From the NCBI GenBank assembly GCA_951812325.1, contig OX638294.1, positions 593,136 through 657,135 on the forward strand: DNA of 64,000 nt, in the 5' to 3' direction. The first letter of the stretch is position 1. Each line of letters begins with the position of its first letter. The DNA comes from an uncultured Thermoanaerobaculia bacterium (GTDB lineage Bacteria; Acidobacteriota; Thermoanaerobaculia; Multivoradales; Multivoraceae). Under the pieces are notes generated by a model that saw only the letters and a program-made list of their open reading frames with translations, was not told where the DNA came from and did not search any database. Position numbers and translations under genes: made by a program. Of this stretch, positions 61,083 to 64,000 are shown in pieces.

Positions 61083-62672
61083 CTACCCGGCCGCGACCCC
61101 GAACGCCGCTTCCTCGCCTTCTTCCTGCTCGCTCTCGCCCCAGGCGCCGCCGCCCGGTGTTTCAAGCACCAGGAGGTCTCCCGGCTCGACATCGGCCTGA
61201 TCGACGGAGGCCAGTTCCCGGACCCCGCCGGAGGCACGCAGGATGCGGGCGCGGCCAACGGTTCCGCTCGCGCCGCCGAGGACGCCGAACGGCCGCTCCA
61301 CCCGGTGCTGCCCGAGCACCGACACCTGCTGCCGGGTCAGGAACCGCAACTCGCGCCTGAGACCGTCGCCGCCCGGAAACTTCCCGGCCCCGCCCGAGCC
61401 CGGCCGCAAGCTGAATCGCTCGAGACGCACCGGATAGCGGTGCTCCAGCACTTCCGGGTCGGTGATCCGCGTATTCGTCATGTGGGTGTGGACGCCGCTG
61501 GCCCCGGCGAACCCGGGACCGGCGCCGGCGCCCCCGCCGACCGTCTCGTAGTAGCCGAAGCTGTCGTCGCCGAACAGCGTGTTGTTCATCGTGCCCTGTC
61601 CGCAGGCGCAGAGTCCCAGCGCCCGGATCAGCGTGTCGACCACCCGCTGGCTCGTCTCGACGTTGCCCCCCACGACCGCCGGGCAACGCTTCGGGTCGGC
61701 CGGGAACTCGGGATTCAGCATGCCGCGCGGAATCTCGATCTCGACCGGTTCGAGCAACCCCTCGTTGAGCTGCAGCGGCACTCCGATGAGCAGCCGCAGA
61801 ACGTAGATCGCGGCGCTTCGCACGATCGCCGGCGTCGCGTTCAGGTTGCCCGGATGGACCGGAGCACTGCCGCCAAAATCGATTCGCGCCGACCCGCGCT
61901 CGATCGTCACCTCGACTTCGATCGGCGAACCGTCGTCCAGCCGCTCGAGAGCGTGAAAGGACTGGCGTCCCGCGCTGCGCACGTGTTCCTCGAGGGCGAC
62001 CTCCATCCGGTCGGCGGCGCGCGAGTAGAGCGCCGTCATGTAGCGGCGCACCTCGTCCTCGCCGTGATCGGCAGCGAGTTGCCGCAGCGCGGCCACTCCG
62101 CGCCGGTTGGCCGCAACCGCCGCGCCGAGATCGGCGAGATTCTCCGCCACCGACCGGGACGGGGACGGCCCGCGGCTGAGCAGCGCCTCCATCCGCTCCC
62201 ACCGGGGCTCGCCGGCTTGCACCAGGAGCTGCGGCGCGATGACGACGCCCTCCTCGGCCAGGTTGGCGGCCTTCGGCGGCATCGAGCCGGGACGAATGCC
62301 GCCCAGTTCGGCGTGGTGGGCCCGGTTGGCGACGTAGCCGAGCAGCCGGCCGTCGACGTGGGCCGGCGCGATGACGGTGATGTCCGGCAGGTGGGAGCCG
62401 CCGTAGCCCGGATGGTTGGTGACCGCGACATCGCCCGGCCCGAGTTCGAGCTCGGCGGCGACGCCGCGCACGCACTCGCCGAGAGCGCCCAGGTGCACCG
62501 GAATGTGGGGCGCATTGACCAGCAGACGCCCGCCGGCATCGAGCAGGCCGCACGAGAAGTCGAGCCGCTCCTTCACGTTCACCGACATCGCCGTCCGCTG
62601 GAGCATCACGCCCATCTCGGACGCGATCGCAGCGAACCGGTTGCTGAACAGCTCGAGCCGGACCGGATCCAT
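61083..62672 (-). CDS. Hydantoinase B / oxoprolinase family protein
   Basis: A 529-residue protein of the HyuB family, the subunit that with HyuA forms ATP-dependent hydantoinase, 5-oxoprolinase or acetone carboxylase-like enzymes. The N-terminus DPVRLELFSNRFAAIASEMG, the VTNHPGYGGSHLPDITV motif and the GGGAGAGPGFAGASGVHTHM block are characteristic. HyuA is not in the window, so activity and partner are unknown. ATG at 62672; a TAGACT box lies six bases upstream, suggesting a leaderless message. Confidence 0.85.
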   Translation of the reverse strand: MDPVRLELFSNRFAAIASEMGVMLQRTAMSVNVKERLDFSCGLLDAGGRLLVNAPHIPVHLGALGECVRGVAAELELGPGDVAVTNHPGYGGSHLPDITVIAPAHVDGRLLGYVANRAHHAELGGIRPGSMPPKAANLAEEGVVIAPQLLVQAGEPRWERMEALLSRGPSPSRSVAENLADLGAAVAANRRGVAALRQLAADHGEDEVRRYMTALYSRAADRMEVALEEHVRSAGRQSFHALERLDDGSPIEVEVTIERGSARIDFGGSAPVHPGNLNATPAIVRSAAIYVLRLLIGVPLQLNEGLLEPVEIEIPRGMLNPEFPADPKRCPAVVGGNVETSQRVVDTLIRALGLCACGQGTMNNTLFGDDSFGYYETVGGGAGAGPGFAGASGVHTHMTNTRITDPEVLEHRYPVRLERFSLRPGSGGAGKFPGGDGLRRELRFLTRQQVSVLGQHRVERPFGVLGGASGTVGRARILRASGGVRELASVDQADVEPGDLLVLETPGGGAWGESEQEEGEEAAFGVAAG

Positions 62673-62678
62673 CGCCGG

Positions 62679-62684
62679 AGTCTA
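62679..62684 (-). promoter_or_regulatory. -10-like box 6 nt before the hyuB-type gene
   Basis: On the minus strand TAGACT is followed by six bases and the ATG at 62672, with no Shine-Dalgarno between. One of several such boxes in the window. Confidence 0.4.
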
Positions 62685-62801
62685 CGCCGACGCACGCGGG
62701 CATAGCCCCGGTGGCGCTCCGCCGCGGGGCGGCTAAGGTACCGCTTTCAGACGAACCGAGCGGACACCGGAACGCGACCCGAGCCTCTTTGAGGAGCCGA
62801 C

Positions 62802-64000
62802 ATGACCGACAGCACGATGATGGACTTCCCGTTGACGATCCGCATGATCTTCGATCACGGCCGCCGGGTCTACAGAGACAGCCGCGTGATCACCTGCCAG
62901 GCGGACGGCGCGCGGATCGGCGCCTACGCCGAGGTCGCGGACCACGCCGCGCAGCTCGCCCACGCCCTGAAGGGCCTCGGCATCGAGCCGGGCGACCGGG
63001 TCGGCACCTTCGCCTGGAACAACCAGGAGCACCTGGAGGCCTACTTCGCCATCCCGTGCATGGGCGCCGTGCTGCACACGCTGAACATCCGCCTGTTCCC
63101 GGAACAGTTGACCTACGTGACGAACCACGCCAAGGACCGCGTGGTGGTCGTCGACGACTCCCTCATCCCGCTGCTGGCCCGGGTCGCCGCCGACCTGACC
63201 ACGGTGGAACACTTCATCGTCGTAGGCGACGGCGACGCCTCGGCGCTCGCCGCCGGCGGCGCGGCCATCCACCGCTACCACGACCTGCTCGAAGGCCAAC
63301 CGACGAGCTTCGACTGGCCCGAGATCGACGAGCGGGCCGCCTGCGCCATGTGCTACACGAGCGGCACGACCGGCAACCCGAAGGGCGTCGCCTACAGCCA
63401 CCGGTCCTCCTTCCTGCACGCCCTGGGGGTGGCGTCCGGCGGTGCGCTCGGCATCAGCCAGCAGGACAGCATCCTGGCGATCGTGCCGATGTTCCACGCG
63501 AACGCCTGGGGCCTGCCCCACGTCGGCTGGTTCACCGGCGCCGACTTCGTCATGCCCGACCGTTTCCTGCAGGCCGAGCCCCTGTGCCGGATCATCGCCG
63601 AGCACCGGCCGACTCTCTCCGGGGCCGTGCCGACGATCTGGAACGACGTCCTTCGCCACTCGGAGAACCACGAGGTCGACTTCTCCTCGTTCCGCGCCGT
63701 CCTGTGCGGAGGCTCGGCCGTGCCGCGATCCCTGATCGAAGGCTTCCGGGACCGTTTCGGCGTCGACATCATCCAGGGCTGGGGCATGACGGAAACCTCG
63801 CCCCTCGCGGCGATGGCGATTCCCCCGCGCGGCACTCCCAGGGAGGAAGAGGTCGATTGGCGGGTCAAGACCGGCCGCATCATCTCCGGCGTGGAGATCC
63901 GGATCACCAACGACGCCGGCGAGGTCATGCCCTGGGACGGCGAGGCGGTCGGCGAGATCGAGATCCGCGGCCCCTGGATCACCGGCGCCTACTACCTCGA
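62802..64000 (+). CDS. Long-chain acyl-CoA synthetase family protein (cut by window edge)
   Basis: Adenylate-forming enzyme activating fatty acids to acyl-CoA, here 399 residues inside the window. Visible motifs: the AMP/Mg loop YTSGTTGNPKGV, the GWGMTETSPLA A5 motif region and the IEIRGPWITGAYYL strand near the end. The N-terminus is MTDSTMMDFPLTIRMIFDHG. ATG at 62802 has GAGGAG five bases upstream. Chain length cannot be read; it sits across from the acyl-CoA dehydrogenase, so both may serve fatty-acid use. The gene continues past 64000. Confidence 0.92.
   Translation, partial: MTDSTMMDFPLTIRMIFDHGRRVYRDSRVITCQADGARIGAYAEVADHAAQLAHALKGLGIEPGDRVGTFAWNNQEHLEAYFAIPCMGAVLHTLNIRLFPEQLTYVTNHAKDRVVVVDDSLIPLLARVAADLTTVEHFIVVGDGDASALAAGGAAIHRYHDLLEGQPTSFDWPEIDERAACAMCYTSGTTGNPKGVAYSHRSSFLHALGVASGGALGISQQDSILAIVPMFHANAWGLPHVGWFTGADFVMPDRFLQAEPLCRIIAEHRPTLSGAVPTIWNDVLRHSENHEVDFSSFRAVLCGGSAVPRSLIEGFRDRFGVDIIQGWGMTETSPLAAMAIPPRGTPREEEVDWRVKTGRIISGVEIRITNDAGEVMPWDGEAVGEIEIRGPWITGAYYL

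Overview
This window is a dense, high-GC stretch of bacterial chromosome with almost no mobile DNA. It is mostly housekeeping genes in long operons, with ATGA, GTGA or TTGA start/stop overlaps. LpxB, an HtrA-type protease and several envelope glycosyltransferases point to a diderm (LPS-making) cell. The gene mix suggests Acidobacteriota: a PEGA-domain Ser/Thr-kinase-like protein, a DUF6677-like membrane protein, stand-alone B12-binding domain, LarC and an rpsA-HU-lpxB-yicC-gmk-rpoZ-coaBC run. The phylum is an inference and no rRNA is present to test it. No tRNA, rRNA, CRISPR array, transposase or phage gene was seen.

Layout. 1-3747 (minus): HtrA protease, sigma54-type response regulator, B12-binding protein and the 5' end of valS. 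4043-14106 (plus): a good sigma70-type promoter, a terminator-like hairpin in the leader, then rimP-nusA-infB-rbfA-nrnA-truB, followed by rpsO and pnp; this is the translation/RNA-processing superoperon. 14143-16204 (minus): larC and radC. 16300-17214 (plus): an agmatinase-family enzyme, convergent with two sodium-coupled transporters on the minus strand (DASS and AGCS families, 17211-20512). 20937-28100 (plus): a membrane-anchored pseudokinase with a PEGA domain, overlapped by a polyprenyl-phosphate-type glycosyltransferase; an orphan secreted protein with hairpins behind it; a GT4 glycosyltransferase and a CPBP protease.

28202-37303 (minus): a long operon behind a strong promoter at 37275-37303: rpsA, HU/IHF, two small membrane proteins, lpxB, yicC, gmk, rpoZ, coaBC, a family-4 uracil-DNA glycosylase and a cysteine-synthase-like enzyme. 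37366-46841 (minus): a PlsC-like acyltransferase, a tandemly duplicated pair (small protein plus GT4 glycosyltransferase, repeat offset 1,618 bp), two more glycosyltransferases, then thyA, folA and queG. 46915-54457 (plus): a strong promoter with two tiny ORFs and a hairpin, comM, an M23 peptidase, secA and guaB. 54812-62672 (minus): M24 peptidase, trxA, ribF, rimO, a long acyl-CoA dehydrogenase and a hydantoinase-B-type protein. 62802-64000 (plus): an acyl-CoA synthetase cut by the window edge.

The most unusual parts are the duplicated glycosyltransferase/small-protein cassette, the pseudokinase-glycosyltransferase pair, the RGG-rich tail on PNPase, the signal-rich minicistron region before comM, and recurring -10-like boxes 5-10 nt from start codons, which suggest leaderless transcripts. 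No clear new defence or mobile system was found.
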